64,000 nucleotides of DNA from Stutzerimonas stutzeri (GCF_019090095.1 NZ_JAGQFP010000002.1:1426001-1490000), one strand, 5' to 3'. Shown: positions 41,169 through 51,793, counted from the stretch's first letter. Notes: generated by a model from the sequence alone, not told the origin. Program-made: numbers and translations.

Positions 41169-43502
41169 ATGGCCAGCAAATCACTGGGCACGTTGACGCT
41201 CGATCTCGTTGCGAAAGTGGGCGGGTTCGTTCAGGGCATGGACAAGGCTGAGCGCAGTTCAGCCAAGTGGCGCAAGCAGGTCGAACAGAGCGCGGCTGCC
41301 GCTGGCGCAGCAATCGGCGCCGCTTCGGCAGTGGCTGTCGGCGCGATGGCTGTGTGGGTTAAAAGCAGTATCGACAACGCTGCCGAGATCCAGAACCTTG
41401 CCAGGGTTGCCGGTACTTCGACCACTGAGTTCCAGAAGTTCGCAGCTGGCGCCCGCACCGTAGGCATCGAGAACGACAAGCTGTCGGACATTCTCAAGGA
41501 TGTGAACGACAAGGTTGGGGAGTTCATCACAACGGGCGGCGGTGAGCTAAAGGATTTCTTCGAGCAGGTAGCACCGAAAGTCGGCGTCACCGCTGAGCAG
41601 TTCCGTGATCTGTCCGGGCCGCAGGCGCTCGGCCTGTATGTTGATGCGCTGGAAAAGGCAGGTGCCAACCAGCAGCAAATGACGTTCTTTCTTGAGGCCA
41701 TAGCCGATGAGGCGTCGTCTCTGGCGCCGCTACTGCGCGACGGCGGCAAAGAGCTGCGCGGCCTGGCAGACGAGGCGCAAAGCCTCGGCCTGATCCTTTC
41801 CGATGAAACAATCGCTGGCGCGAAGCAATTCAATGACGATCTTGACCTGCTCGGGCGAGTGGCGGGTGGAGTAGGACAGCAGATCGCGGCAGAGCTGCTG
41901 CCTGAGTTGCTTGAGCTGACCGGTGAACTGCGCAAGCCGGAGACTGCAAAGGCTGCGGCCGACATGGCCAAGGCGGTAGTCGGCTCGTTCACGACCATCA
42001 TCAACGGCGCTCGGAATACCGTGCAGTTCATTCAGTGGGCTGCTGAGTCTGCCGCTGCGTTCATGAACGGCATCGCCGCCGATGACATCGTTCGGCTGAA
42101 CGATGAGATTGAGCGCCTGGAGAAGATGAAGGCGTCCGGCGCCTTGGATCGGCTGGTGTTCTTCGGGCGCGACGGGATCGCTAAGTACTACAACGATGAG
42201 GAGCTGGACGCCGAACTTGCCACGCTACGCGGTGCGGTCGAAGCTGCAATGAGCCGTGGCAAGCCAGTCGTTTTACCCATAGAGCCGAAGATAGAGAGCG
42301 ACAAGCCTGCTCCCGGCTCGGGCCTGCGGCTTGATGGTGCGTCTTCAGACGAAGCCGCTAAGGCAGCCGAAAAGGCAGCCTCTGCCATCACCAGGCAGGT
42401 CGAAGCCCTCCAGAAACAGGCCGACACCATTGGCATGAGCAGCGAAGCGCTCGCCATATACAACCTGGAGCAAGCCAAGGCCAGTGATGGGCAAATGGCG
42501 CAGGCTCGGGCCGCGCTCGAAACCATCTCGGCTTACGAAAAGCAGAAAGAGCAGACGGAAGCTTATGCCGAACTGGTCGCCAGCCTTCGTACCGAGGAGG
42601 AGCAGCTAACCGACCAGATGCGGGAGCGCCTGGCTGTTCTCGATGCGATGCAGGGTATTGAGCCAGACGATCGCATGAAGGTAGCTGGCCGAATCGCAGG
42701 GGCAGCTACAGAAGAAGCGCCCGACATGGGCGGGATAGCGCCCGAGGTCGGCGGCGTGCTGGGCGAACTAGACCGCATCGATGAGGCCGAGTCCAAGCTC
42801 GAAGAGTGGTATGAGCGGCAGCTTGAAATGCTGGATCAGTTCCGCAAAGAGCGTGCTGACCTGTCCGCGACATGGGATGAGGAAGAGCTAGCGATCAAAC
42901 AGCAGCACGAAGACGGCATGGCCCGAATCGAAAAGGCCCGCCAGCTAGCCGCGCTCAGCTCTATCGACAGCTTCCTGGGAAACATGATCCAACTTCAGGA
43001 AACGGGCAGCAAAAAAGGCAAGGCCATCGCCAAGGCTGCAGCAATTGTCCAGACCACCATCAAAACCTACGAATCCGCGACAAGCGCGTTCTCGGCGATG
43101 GCGGGGATACCGTACGTCGGGCCTGCGTTGGGCGCGGCAGCTGCAGCCGCGGCTGTTGCGGCCGGCATGGCAAACGTGGCGGCTATCCAGGGCATGGCGC
43201 ACGAAGGCATCGACTCCATTCCGCAGACCGGCACCTGGCTGCTGGAAAAGGGTGAGCGCGTCACCACGGCCAACACCAGCGCCAAGCTCGATAAGACGCT
43301 GAGCGATATACAGTCTGGCAACAGCGGAACAGGCCAAAGCATCCAAATCATCAACAACGGCGAGCCCATGACTGCCAGGACAGAGATGGACGGCAACACG
43401 CTGCGCGTCATCCTTGATCGCATTCGAGCGGACATCATGAGCGACGGCACGACTAAGCAGGCCATCAGCCAGAAGTTCGGCATTGAGGGAGTAGGCAGAT
43501 GA
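41169..43502 (+). CDS. Tail tape measure protein
   Basis: 777 residues. Starts LGTLTLDLVAKVGGFVQGMDKAERSSAKW, typical for lambda-like tape measures, then mostly helical sequence with coiled coils and a hydrophobic, Ala-rich segment near 655-690 before GIDSIPQTGTWLLEKGERV. Its length sets the tail length, which would be fairly short to medium for a siphovirus. The next gene overlaps by 4 bases. Confidence 0.92.
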   Translation: MASKSLGTLTLDLVAKVGGFVQGMDKAERSSAKWRKQVEQSAAAAGAAIGAASAVAVGAMAVWVKSSIDNAAEIQNLARVAGTSTTEFQKFAAGARTVGIENDKLSDILKDVNDKVGEFITTGGGELKDFFEQVAPKVGVTAEQFRDLSGPQALGLYVDALEKAGANQQQMTFFLEAIADEASSLAPLLRDGGKELRGLADEAQSLGLILSDETIAGAKQFNDDLDLLGRVAGGVGQQIAAELLPELLELTGELRKPETAKAAADMAKAVVGSFTTIINGARNTVQFIQWAAESAAAFMNGIAADDIVRLNDEIERLEKMKASGALDRLVFFGRDGIAKYYNDEELDAELATLRGAVEAAMSRGKPVVLPIEPKIESDKPAPGSGLRLDGASSDEAAKAAEKAASAITRQVEALQKQADTIGMSSEALAIYNLEQAKASDGQMAQARAALETISAYEKQKEQTEAYAELVASLRTEEEQLTDQMRERLAVLDAMQGIEPDDRMKVAGRIAGAATEEAPDMGGIAPEVGGVLGELDRIDEAESKLEEWYERQLEMLDQFRKERADLSATWDEEELAIKQQHEDGMARIEKARQLAALSSIDSFLGNMIQLQETGSKKGKAIAKAAAIVQTTIKTYESATSAFSAMAGIPYVGPALGAAAAAAAVAAGMANVAAIQGMAHEGIDSIPQTGTWLLEKGERVTTANTSAKLDKTLSDIQSGNSGTGQSIQIINNGEPMTARTEMDGNTLRVILDRIRADIMSDGTTKQAISQKFGIEGVGR

Positions 43503-44014
43503 TTGAGTATCCGCGCGATTATCTGCCGCTTCCGTTGCGCGAGGGCTACGCCTTTCAGGCCGTCAGCCCCGTGCAGCGCACGGAGATGCAGAGCGGCCGC
43601 GCGCGGCAGCGCCGGCGATTCACGTCAGTCCCGACGATGGCAACGGTGTCTTGGCTGCTCAGCGACGTCCAATCGCAGCTGTTCGAGGCTTGGTTCGAAG
43701 ACGCGCTGAAATCAGGGTCGGATTGGTTCGAGTGCCCGCTGAAAACGCCGACGGGCGGCATTCAGAATTATGTGGCGCGCTTCAGCGATATCTACCAAGG
43801 TCCGGCGCTGGTCGGCGTGAGTCACTGGCGATTCATGGCGCAGTTGGAACTGCGCGAGCGTCCGATTCTTGCGCCCGGCTGGGGCAATTTCCCTGGATTC
43901 ATTGCACAGCAAAGCATCCTCGACGTTGCGCTAAACCGTGAGTGGCCCGAATCGAAGTACCAGACCTACATGGGCGCGTTCGACGAATCTGTTAATCAGG
44001 AATGGCCGGAATGA
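43499..44014 (+). CDS. Minor tail protein
   Basis: 171 residues. PRDYLPLPLREGYAFQAVSPVQRTEMQSGRARQRRRFTSVP and WFECPLKTPTGGIQNYVARFSDIY fit the small minor tail proteins that follow the tape measure in Pseudomonas siphophages. Four-base overlaps on both sides. Confidence 0.75.
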   Translation: MIEYPRDYLPLPLREGYAFQAVSPVQRTEMQSGRARQRRRFTSVPTMATVSWLLSDVQSQLFEAWFEDALKSGSDWFECPLKTPTGGIQNYVARFSDIYQGPALVGVSHWRFMAQLELRERPILAPGWGNFPGFIAQQSILDVALNREWPESKYQTYMGAFDESVNQEWPE

Positions 44015-44493
44015 CCGTGCTCGAACAGGTCTATGCCTCGGGCGGCGACGTGCTGATCAACACGCTTGAGCTTTCCTGCGCAGCCTGGGCAGAGTCGATC
44101 CTGCTGTGTGAGGGGTTCGATAACCAGGCGTGCATCACCGAGGATGGCAGGGCCGTTACCTTCATCGGCTCTGGTATTGCGGTCGAGCTGCCGGACCGTG
44201 GAACCAGTGGCGGCCAGACGCTCACCTTTGCCATCGACAACGTGACCGGCGAGGCGCAGCAGAACATTGACGCAGCGCTTGAGGCTGAAGAGCGAATGAT
44301 CCTGACGTACCGCTGCTATCTGGCAAGCGATAAGTCAGCCCCGGCAGAGGCGCCGTATCGCATGACCGTGCTCGACGGCGAAATCAACGGGTCAACCGTT
44401 CAGGTCGAGGCCGGCTACTACGACCTGATCAATAGCGCCTGGCCAAGAGATCTCTACACCACCGAGTTTGCACCCGGGCTGAAATACCTATGA
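44011..44493 (+). CDS. DUF1833-like minor tail protein
   Basis: 160 residues from the ATG at 44011 that overlaps the upstream stop; an ATG 3 codons earlier is possible. IDNVTGEAQQNIDAALEAEERMILTYRCYLASD and MTVLDGEINGSTVQVEAGYYDLIN are typical of DUF1833, a tail-tip component family. Confidence 0.8.
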   Translation: MTVLEQVYASGGDVLINTLELSCAAWAESILLCEGFDNQACITEDGRAVTFIGSGIAVELPDRGTSGGQTLTFAIDNVTGEAQQNIDAALEAEERMILTYRCYLASDKSAPAEAPYRMTVLDGEINGSTVQVEAGYYDLINSAWPRDLYTTEFAPGLKYL

Positions 44494-44906
44494 GCTGGCT
44501 AGACGCATATCGCGACGTCCGCTATCGGGACGGGGCGCGAGGGGAGGTCCTGGGCGGCGTTGTTGAGCACGACTGCTGGTCACTGGCTCGCACCGTGCGG
44601 CACGAGGTATACGGCAAGCCTCTTCTGCCATCTTGGGGGCACGTGCGCAACACCGCGCCTCGCGAGTTCGCCAGGGCGCACGAGGCGGTGTCTTCTGAGT
44701 ATTTGGAGGAATGTGCGCCAGAGGTGGGCGCTGTCGCTGCTGTATTTCGCGGACGCCTTGTGACCCATGTAGGCGTAGTCGTTGAGATCGACGGGCGTCT
44801 TGCGGTGCTGGATATCCGCGGAGACGGTCTTCCGGTGCGCTGGCAGTGGGAGGCTGATTTCAAATCTCAATACCTGCGCGTCATCTACTACAGGGACAAG
44901 ACATGA
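44490..44906 (+). CDS. NlpC/P60-type tail peptidoglycan hydrolase
   Basis: 138 residues. HDCWSLARTV carries the catalytic Cys and VTHVGVVVEIDG the His, with a further polar residue expected in VLDIRGDG. It resembles the tail-tip hydrolases (lambda gpK type) that open the cell wall for DNA entry. Coupled to both neighbours by 4-base overlaps. Confidence 0.85.
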   Translation: MSWLDAYRDVRYRDGARGEVLGGVVEHDCWSLARTVRHEVYGKPLLPSWGHVRNTAPREFARAHEAVSSEYLEECAPEVGAVAAVFRGRLVTHVGVVVEIDGRLAVLDIRGDGLPVRWQWEADFKSQYLRVIYYRDKT

Positions 44907-47569
44907 TCCGGATCTACTCGAGCAAGCTGGGCGGCGAAGTCGTTGAGCAGCATCAGGCCAACGGTTGCACGCTCGACGCCTGGCTGTCTGCAAACGTTCG
45001 CAGCTACAAGCGCATGGACTCGCCACCGATCAGCGCGCACCTAAACGGTGATCTGATGGCGGTCGAGGACTGGTCGCGCGTCGTGATTGGCGAAAGCGAC
45101 ACGCTCGACATCTATCCGGAGCCGAAGAACGACACCTTCAATCTGCTGTTCAACCCGGCGATGCATTCGAAGATCGGCATCATGCAGTTCTTCATGCCGG
45201 AGACGCCGAAACAGCGCGACAACAAAAAGGGCGCCGATCTGGACACCGTGTCGGCACGCGGTAACCAGGTTAAAACAAACTCCGTGATTCGTGAGGTGGC
45301 GGGGCGCTGCAAGATCTACCCAGACTACTTGCTGCCGCTCCGTCGCTATTTCGCTGCGCCAAAAGAGCAATGGGCGGAGATGCTCCTTTGCGTAGGTAAG
45401 GGAAAGTTTTCGATCCCATCCAGCCGCGTCCTGGTCGGCGATACACCCCTTATTTCGCTGGGCTCTGACGCTTCGTTCACTGTCTATCAGCCGGGAGCGG
45501 ACTTGTCTGCGGAGCCGGCTGCGGTATGGTGGCATTCTGCGCCAGAGGTTGGATCGAGCAGCACAGGAACCGCAGGCCTTGAACTGAAGGCAACCTATGC
45601 GGTGAGCCCGTCGCCGACTGCCAGCACCTACTTGTTCAGCGGAAACACGGTCACCATCCCATCAGGAGCGGGAGCGTTCCCGGATGGCTGGGCCGCAGGC
45701 ATGATTGTTCGGATAGTTGCGCCTGAGTCTTATACCGTCATTGACGGAGGGGCATCGCATGACATCTTGAGCGGAAAGCTTGCATGGCTCGCTCCGTTCC
45801 CTGGAATGGTGCTTGAAATGGCCGGGTCGCTCGAGGGGACCTTCGTGGTGAACTCGTTCACGCCTGGCACGAGCGGCTCTGATGATCAGATGACGCTTAA
45901 CTATACGAACGGATCGCCTGCGACTGGCTTTCCAGCTGGAAGCGCTTCTCTGAGCTTGGGCTATGCCGGCCTGCGTTACCGTCTTACAGCGGCCAGTGCT
46001 TCAGCAATTTCGGTTGAGCGCATCACTGATACTGGCGGAACAGATCCGATTGCCTGGCCGGGCTTCAATGCTTTCTCATCCACCGCTGCAACGATCGGCC
46101 TTGACGGATCGACCCAAGAGGGCGATTGGTGTGGTCCGTTTGCTGCAAGCCCCTCTGGAGAAATAGCCACGCAGCTCGAGTGGGACGTCATGTTCCCCAA
46201 CGGGCTCATTCATATAGGAAGCAAGGGGCAGTACATCGCCAGATCGGTGACTGTTGAATTGCAATATCGCGACATCGAGACGGCCGGCGTTTGGCAGTCG
46301 GTTCAGAAGACGTACAGCCAGAAAACGCTTGACCAGATCGGGTTTACCGAGCGCGTAACGCTCAGCACGCCAATTCGCGCCGAGGTGCGCATGCGGCGAA
46401 TCGGCGCCGCGTCTACGGACGTCAACATCACCGACGAGGTCCAGTGGTACGGGCTTCGGGCAAACTTGCCGATCAAGAAGCAGTATGAAGGCGTGACGAC
46501 CATTGCCATCCGCATCCGCGGCGGAAACCGTCTGTCGTCGAAGTCTGAGCAGCTGATATCCGTTGAGGCTACAAGAGTCCTTCCCGTCAGGACTGGCGGC
46601 GGTGCGTGGGACGTCGAGACGCCAACGCGTGACATCGTGCCTTGGGTGGCGCACGTTGCCCGCTCCATTGGCTATTCCGATGATGATCTGGACATGGCTG
46701 AACTCGATCGGCTAGGAGCGATATGGGCAAGCCGTGGCGATTACTTCGACTATGCGGCCGGGTCCAGCATGACCGTCAAGCAGATCCTGAACGACGCCAT
46801 GCAGGCCGGGTTCGCCACGCTGACCATCGACCGGGGCCGAATCAGGCCGGTGCGCGACGAGCCGCGAATTACATTCGAGCAGTCCTACACCCCCCAGAAC
46901 GTAAAGGAGCCGCTGGTTCGGCAGTTCAGTGCACGGAAGCCGGACGACTTTGATGGCGTTGACGTCGAATACCTCGATGGCATCACCTGGCAGAAGGAAA
47001 CCATTCAATGCCGCCTGCCTGGTGACGCTGGAGTTCGCGTCGAGAAAATGAAACTCGAAGGCGTGACGGGCAAGACTCAGGCTTGGCGCATTGGGATGCG
47101 CCGCAGGATGGAGCAGAAGTACCGCCGCTGGGGCTATCGGTTCTCGACTGAACTGGACGCACTGAACAGCCGTTATCTCAGCTACGTACCGCTACAAGAC
47201 GACGTGCCAGGCTACGGCCAGAGCGCGCTTATGCTGAGCTACGACAGCGGCATTATCGAGTCGTCCGAGCCGTTCTACTGGTCAGCTGGCGGCTCGCATG
47301 TGGTTGGCATTCGCCGGCCAGATGGGACGCTGTCGGGCCCATACGCCGCAACGCGCATCGATGACTATCGGCTGTCAATCAGCGGGCTGGACTTCGTCCC
47401 CGACACGTCTTGGAGCATCGAGCCGCCCCACCTGCTGTTCGGTCCGGTCAACCGCTGGAGCTATCCAGCGCTGATCACGTCAATCAGCCCTAGCGGAACC
47501 GATGGGGCGTCGGTGCAGGCAGTCAACTACGACTCGCGCGTCTACACCTACGACGACCAAACACCCTAA
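44903..47569 (+). CDS. TipJ-like tail tip / host-specificity protein
   Basis: 888 residues, matching the TipJ/gpJ central tail-tip group. The N-terminal part has a small ubiquitin-like domain (VEQHQANGCTLDAWLSANV). The middle is beta-rich with a variable loop region (about 200-400). The C-terminal third resembles hub domains (VKQILNDAMQAGFATLTIDRGRIRPVRDEPRITFEQSYTPQNV). It would form the tip that contacts the cell. Confidence 0.85.
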   Translation: MIRIYSSKLGGEVVEQHQANGCTLDAWLSANVRSYKRMDSPPISAHLNGDLMAVEDWSRVVIGESDTLDIYPEPKNDTFNLLFNPAMHSKIGIMQFFMPETPKQRDNKKGADLDTVSARGNQVKTNSVIREVAGRCKIYPDYLLPLRRYFAAPKEQWAEMLLCVGKGKFSIPSSRVLVGDTPLISLGSDASFTVYQPGADLSAEPAAVWWHSAPEVGSSSTGTAGLELKATYAVSPSPTASTYLFSGNTVTIPSGAGAFPDGWAAGMIVRIVAPESYTVIDGGASHDILSGKLAWLAPFPGMVLEMAGSLEGTFVVNSFTPGTSGSDDQMTLNYTNGSPATGFPAGSASLSLGYAGLRYRLTAASASAISVERITDTGGTDPIAWPGFNAFSSTAATIGLDGSTQEGDWCGPFAASPSGEIATQLEWDVMFPNGLIHIGSKGQYIARSVTVELQYRDIETAGVWQSVQKTYSQKTLDQIGFTERVTLSTPIRAEVRMRRIGAASTDVNITDEVQWYGLRANLPIKKQYEGVTTIAIRIRGGNRLSSKSEQLISVEATRVLPVRTGGGAWDVETPTRDIVPWVAHVARSIGYSDDDLDMAELDRLGAIWASRGDYFDYAAGSSMTVKQILNDAMQAGFATLTIDRGRIRPVRDEPRITFEQSYTPQNVKEPLVRQFSARKPDDFDGVDVEYLDGITWQKETIQCRLPGDAGVRVEKMKLEGVTGKTQAWRIGMRRRMEQKYRRWGYRFSTELDALNSRYLSYVPLQDDVPGYGQSALMLSYDSGIIESSEPFYWSAGGSHVVGIRRPDGTLSGPYAATRIDDYRLSISGLDFVPDTSWSIEPPHLLFGPVNRWSYPALITSISPSGTDGASVQAVNYDSRVYTYDDQTP

Positions 47570-47643
47570 AAACTAGCCAACACCACATACCGGACACGGC
47601 CCACACGGACGCCGTGCGAATTTGCACGCCTGGAGAAAACTAC

Positions 47644-49701
47644 ATGGCCTTTAACACCGGCAACCCTGTACCGAGCACCGATGCGCGTGATCTGTACGAC
47701 AACGCGACAAATCTGGATAAGTTTGCCAATGGCCAGGGGCTGGAATACGAAGATCGTCTCGGCACGCCACGCAAAAGCTTGGCCGGAATGGAAGCTGATT
47801 TCGCCGATTTCCTGGCAGCGTCCGGTTTCGAGCCTAATGTTCTGGAGTACGTCGACGGTTCGCCGCTGACTGTTGAGCGGCCAACTCAGCTGATCGAGCG
47901 CGCAGCCACCCCGGGAATCTTGTATGCGATCAAGCTGCCGTCTGCGTTTCCTGTTGCTCTTTCTGGCTCATGGGCTTCCGACGAGGCAAATGTGGTTATT
48001 CGCGTCGATGACTCGCTTCGGCAGGAGCTTGCGGCTGACGCGGGCGCCGAGAAGGTTGGCTACAAATCATCCTTGCCGTTTGCCGTCAGTCAGACCGTCA
48101 AAGGAAAATTGGGTCAACTGGCTGTCACGCCATACACCTTTGGCGCAGTTGGCGACGGGGTTGCCGATGACACCACTGCGGTGGTTAAAGCCCTTGAGGC
48201 TGGCTACGCTTTCTTTGATGGCATATTCAAATGCACGCCTTTCACCATTGCCGGAAAGAAGCTAGATGTTCATTTCGCGCCAGGCGCAAAACTGGTGTTC
48301 GATCACCAGGGCAGTAACAGCGCCACGTTTACAAACTGCAGCGGGCATATTGACGGAATTGAGATCGACGATACTGTAGAGACCGTCACTGGCGTTTTCG
48401 TCTCGCTACTGCTTAACGCTTGCACAGATCTGACCGTAAACCGCCCAGTTCTGAACGGCGGTAAAGACCTGCCGGTAGCGGTATACCAAAGTGACAACTG
48501 CCATGTCATCGACGGCATAGGTAAGGGCTCTGATGCTAACCGGCCGTTTGGTTGGGAATTGGTGAGTTGCAAAGCATCAACTTTCAGCCGCTGCCGTCTC
48601 TATAGATATCAGTTCGGGTTTGTACTTATTGGTCCTGGGTACAAGTCGGGCACCATCCTGCCATCTACGCGAGCTTGGTCGGATACGCTCGGAATGAAGG
48701 CGGTCGATTGCTATGTGGAAGACCACACAGGCCATGCATTTGACATGAATGGGACTGTGGGCGGCGGGTTTTCCGGTTGCACAGCCAAGGACTACACTGG
48801 CATTGGCGGCAATGCATCCTTTCAGATCAAACAAAGCACGAACATTCCGGCTGAGCTTGACGACGACACATTTATTAATTGGATGGACAACTGCCTGGCT
48901 GTTAACTGTGTGAACGGCTTCGGCACGCAGCAGGGCACCGATGTTCGCCTCTCGAACTTGCAGGTGATACGCGCTAAGCGCTATCCAGTAACACTCAATT
49001 CGACAAAACGAGTAAGCCTTCGAGGGCTGCACGTCAGGGATTGGGGGCTTGATCTGGCTAGCTGGCCTTTACAGAACGGCGATAGCATCTGCGCTGGAGT
49101 CGCTGTATGGAACGGGTCGGATTACTGCGTGGTTGATGATGTCACCCTGTCATTAACCGATGCAGCAAACCCGAACATTGCAACGCTCGCCCTCTGTAAT
49201 GTCGTCGGAGCTAACACCACCGTCGGGTCGTTCCGTTACCGACGAGAGGTTGGGCTCTCCGGAGTTATCTCGCGTGCAATCCGTATATCTGGTGGGAATA
49301 CACTAATTGAATCAGCGTTTCGACCTGGCGATCCGAGCCTGTATGCGAATCATCCAGTTGACGACACGACCGGGACGACAATGTACCCACTGGAATATGG
49401 CATCAATGTGCCACTAACCTCCTCTGGGACTTTCATAGTCCCGCAGATGCCGCAGCGCGGAATAATGGTCGCAAAGATTGCCGCAGTACCCACGGTAACC
49501 CCGGGTGGATCACCCCAGTACTCAGTCGGCCGAATCGGCAGCAACAATGCGTTAGTGGTCTCGCGCGCGGCGCCTACAGCCAGCGAATTTCTCGATCCGC
49601 TTAGCCCTACGATATCGCCTAACCTTCCGCTGGCTATTGGCGTAACCGCAGGTAGCGCCGGGCAACTTTCAGTGAGCGTTCGCGGCCTTCACTTGCTGTA
49701 A
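47644..49701 (+). CDS. Tailspike with pectate-lyase-like beta-helix
   Basis: 685 residues from the ATG at 47644 after CTGGAGAAAACTAC. The N-terminal 120 residues attach to the tail (NTGNPVPSTDARDLYDNATNLDKF). The FGAVGDGVADDTTAVVKAL motif near 180 is the standard entry to a right-handed beta-helix of polysaccharide-degrading tailspikes. The rest is beta-rich repeats and a C-terminal domain. It likely binds or cuts O-antigen or capsule. Its end overlaps, tail to tail, the acyltransferase gene by 33 bases. Confidence 0.88.
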   Translation: MAFNTGNPVPSTDARDLYDNATNLDKFANGQGLEYEDRLGTPRKSLAGMEADFADFLAASGFEPNVLEYVDGSPLTVERPTQLIERAATPGILYAIKLPSAFPVALSGSWASDEANVVIRVDDSLRQELAADAGAEKVGYKSSLPFAVSQTVKGKLGQLAVTPYTFGAVGDGVADDTTAVVKALEAGYAFFDGIFKCTPFTIAGKKLDVHFAPGAKLVFDHQGSNSATFTNCSGHIDGIEIDDTVETVTGVFVSLLLNACTDLTVNRPVLNGGKDLPVAVYQSDNCHVIDGIGKGSDANRPFGWELVSCKASTFSRCRLYRYQFGFVLIGPGYKSGTILPSTRAWSDTLGMKAVDCYVEDHTGHAFDMNGTVGGGFSGCTAKDYTGIGGNASFQIKQSTNIPAELDDDTFINWMDNCLAVNCVNGFGTQQGTDVRLSNLQVIRAKRYPVTLNSTKRVSLRGLHVRDWGLDLASWPLQNGDSICAGVAVWNGSDYCVVDDVTLSLTDAANPNIATLALCNVVGANTTVGSFRYRREVGLSGVISRAIRISGGNTLIESAFRPGDPSLYANHPVDDTTGTTMYPLEYGINVPLTSSGTFIVPQMPQRGIMVAKIAAVPTVTPGGSPQYSVGRIGSNNALVVSRAAPTASEFLDPLSPTISPNLPLAIGVTAGSAGQLSVSVRGLHLL

Positions 49702-51732
49702 GGAGGTGCCATCTGATCGGCGGTCAAGGGCAGCCAAGACCGCCTCCTTAAAATGACTTATTGCGCGAACCGATCCGGCTTTGGAAAGATGCAGGGCGTC
49801 ACTATAGTAAACCGCATCATCACCAGCCGAACTACAAAGTCCGTTCGCGCAAAAGGCGTCAAACGGGTCTAGAAAGATGGTATTCGGCCGGGCGGATGCG
49901 TATTGCGCTAAAATTTTGTTACCTACAGCACTTTCGATAGCTCGCACGGGGACGTTGAGCAAACTAAAGCAATTTGACTGTATAAATGATGGGCGCAAAA
50001 AACACCCCATAGTGTCTGATGTCCCGGCCCCAGGGACATTTCCTACTATGATCAGCTGTCTATTCCCTATTTTGGCTCTAAGTTTATCCAGTTTTTTTGT
50101 GATGAAACGGTAGCCGTCAGCAGAGTTTCCATGCTTTAAAGGCTTGCCTTCCCCTATTTCTCCTGCCGCATTAAGCTGGAATTGCCAACTTTCGCCAATC
50201 ATGACAACCGAATTTGGGTTATTTTCAATAGCAGTGATAGCTTTTGAAAGCGCGCCGGAGCAAGCGGAGTCCCAGTCGGTTCCTGGAGTAACCCTTGTCA
50301 TGCCGGGAAGAACCAAGCAGCTTGCGGATGATATGAAAATATTCTTAGAGAATGGCTTGCCTATTATCTGATCTAGTCCTGTGGCGTAGTGTCTGGCATG
50401 GCTATCACCAATCACTACAAGGTCAGCAATAGGTTTCTTTCCGACATTTATCCATCCGCTTGCTGTGTAACCGGCTCCTCCGTAGTTGTCGATGTGAAAC
50501 TGCTTAGAGTCGCCGAGCTGCTCAGCAAGCTTTTTTCGCGATTCACCAATACGCCATTCCCAACCGCTAGACGCCCATATAGACGAAGCTGGCAAAACCA
50601 AAAACATGGCTAGCATTGCGCACGATAGTCCAAAGGCCGCCTTGTTCGGCTTGTAAGTCGACCCCGGCGCTCTTCGCATTGGAGTTTCAACAAGCCGGAA
50701 CATGGCAAAGCCTAGCGAGATTGATATCGTGACGATCGCGACCTGCTCGTGTAAGGCTAGAGGCTGACTGCTCCAGTAGCGATAGAACACGATCAGCGGC
50801 CAATGAACTAGATATACGGAGTAGCTGATCAATCCGATCCAGACCATCAGTCCATTGCGTAGCAACAGGCCAGTAGTCGGGGCATTCACCCCATAGATCA
50901 CCAGGGCCGCGCCGATGCACGGGATGAGAGCATTGTATGAGGGGAAAGCCGTTTTCTCCGTGAATGTGAATATGGATATCCCGATCATCAAAAGCCCGGC
51001 TGTCATGGATGCTTCGGATAGTGCGCGATGTTTTTCGCCAGGCCTCGGCAGCCAGACAATGGCGGCGCCGACAGCGAACTCAAATACCCTAAAAGGCGTC
51101 AGATAAAAAATCGTTGATGCTCCATCGCTGAACCAGCCTGCCACAGTTGGCGCGAGACTCGACAGGGTGCTGCTCTGGCCGTCAGCAAATACCAAGTTAA
51201 GGCCTAGCGAAACAGCAAAGGCAGCGGCTAGGGCGAACAGGACGATTGCCTTTGATTTGGCTCGCAGTAGTAGAACAAGTAGCGCCGGCCACAGCATGTA
51301 AAATTGCTCCTCGACACTAAGGGACCAGGTGTGCAGCAATGGCTTGAAGTCTGAGGATGTGTCGAAATACCCGCTTTCGCTCCAGAAAAAAAAGTTAGAC
51401 AGGGAAAAAATCGAGTACGTAAGCTCTCCCCCAAATCTTTGGAAATGCTGCGGAGTGAAAAGCAAGAACGACAGGATCAGGCATATAGCTAACGTTGTGA
51501 ATAGCGCCGGGAATAGTCGTCGAACGCGACGATAGTAGAAGTTTGGAAAGTCAAAAGAGCCTTTTTGCGTCACCTCATCTGAGATTAATCGAGTGATCAG
51601 GTATCCGCTGATCACAAAGAACACATCAACGCCAACATAGCCGCCGGAGAAGCTGGTGAACCCTGCATGGAATAGTAAAACGCTCAGCACCGCGACAGCG
51701 CGTAAGCCATCGATTCCGGGGACGTATTTCAT
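49669..51732 (-). CDS. OafA/YrhL-type acyltransferase with SGNH domain; O-antigen modification
   Basis: 687 residues. The N-terminal acyltransferase-3 domain (GIDGLRAVAVLSVLLFHAG..GGYVGVDVFFVISGYLITRLI, HTWSLSVEEQFYMLWP) has about ten helices. The C-terminal domain has SGNH motifs (VVIGDSHARHY and a DALHLSKAGS near the end). It should acetylate O-antigen sugars. It is encoded against the late genes, AT-richer than they are, and next to the tailspike gene, the usual place for a lysogenic conversion gene. Confidence 0.9.
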   Translation of the reverse strand: MKYVPGIDGLRAVAVLSVLLFHAGFTSFSGGYVGVDVFFVISGYLITRLISDEVTQKGSFDFPNFYYRRVRRLFPALFTTLAICLILSFLLFTPQHFQRFGGELTYSIFSLSNFFFWSESGYFDTSSDFKPLLHTWSLSVEEQFYMLWPALLVLLLRAKSKAIVLFALAAAFAVSLGLNLVFADGQSSTLSSLAPTVAGWFSDGASTIFYLTPFRVFEFAVGAAIVWLPRPGEKHRALSEASMTAGLLMIGISIFTFTEKTAFPSYNALIPCIGAALVIYGVNAPTTGLLLRNGLMVWIGLISYSVYLVHWPLIVFYRYWSSQPLALHEQVAIVTISISLGFAMFRLVETPMRRAPGSTYKPNKAAFGLSCAMLAMFLVLPASSIWASSGWEWRIGESRKKLAEQLGDSKQFHIDNYGGAGYTASGWINVGKKPIADLVVIGDSHARHYATGLDQIIGKPFSKNIFISSASCLVLPGMTRVTPGTDWDSACSGALSKAITAIENNPNSVVMIGESWQFQLNAAGEIGEGKPLKHGNSADGYRFITKKLDKLRAKIGNRQLIIVGNVPGAGTSDTMGCFLRPSFIQSNCFSLLNVPVRAIESAVGNKILAQYASARPNTIFLDPFDAFCANGLCSSAGDDAVYYSDALHLSKAGSVRAISHFKEAVLAALDRRSDGTSLQQVKAANAH

Positions 51733-51793
51733 GTGGAGACTTCCGTGCGTTGAGGCTTAAGCCAATCGAGAAAAGTGCAAATTATGCCATCAC

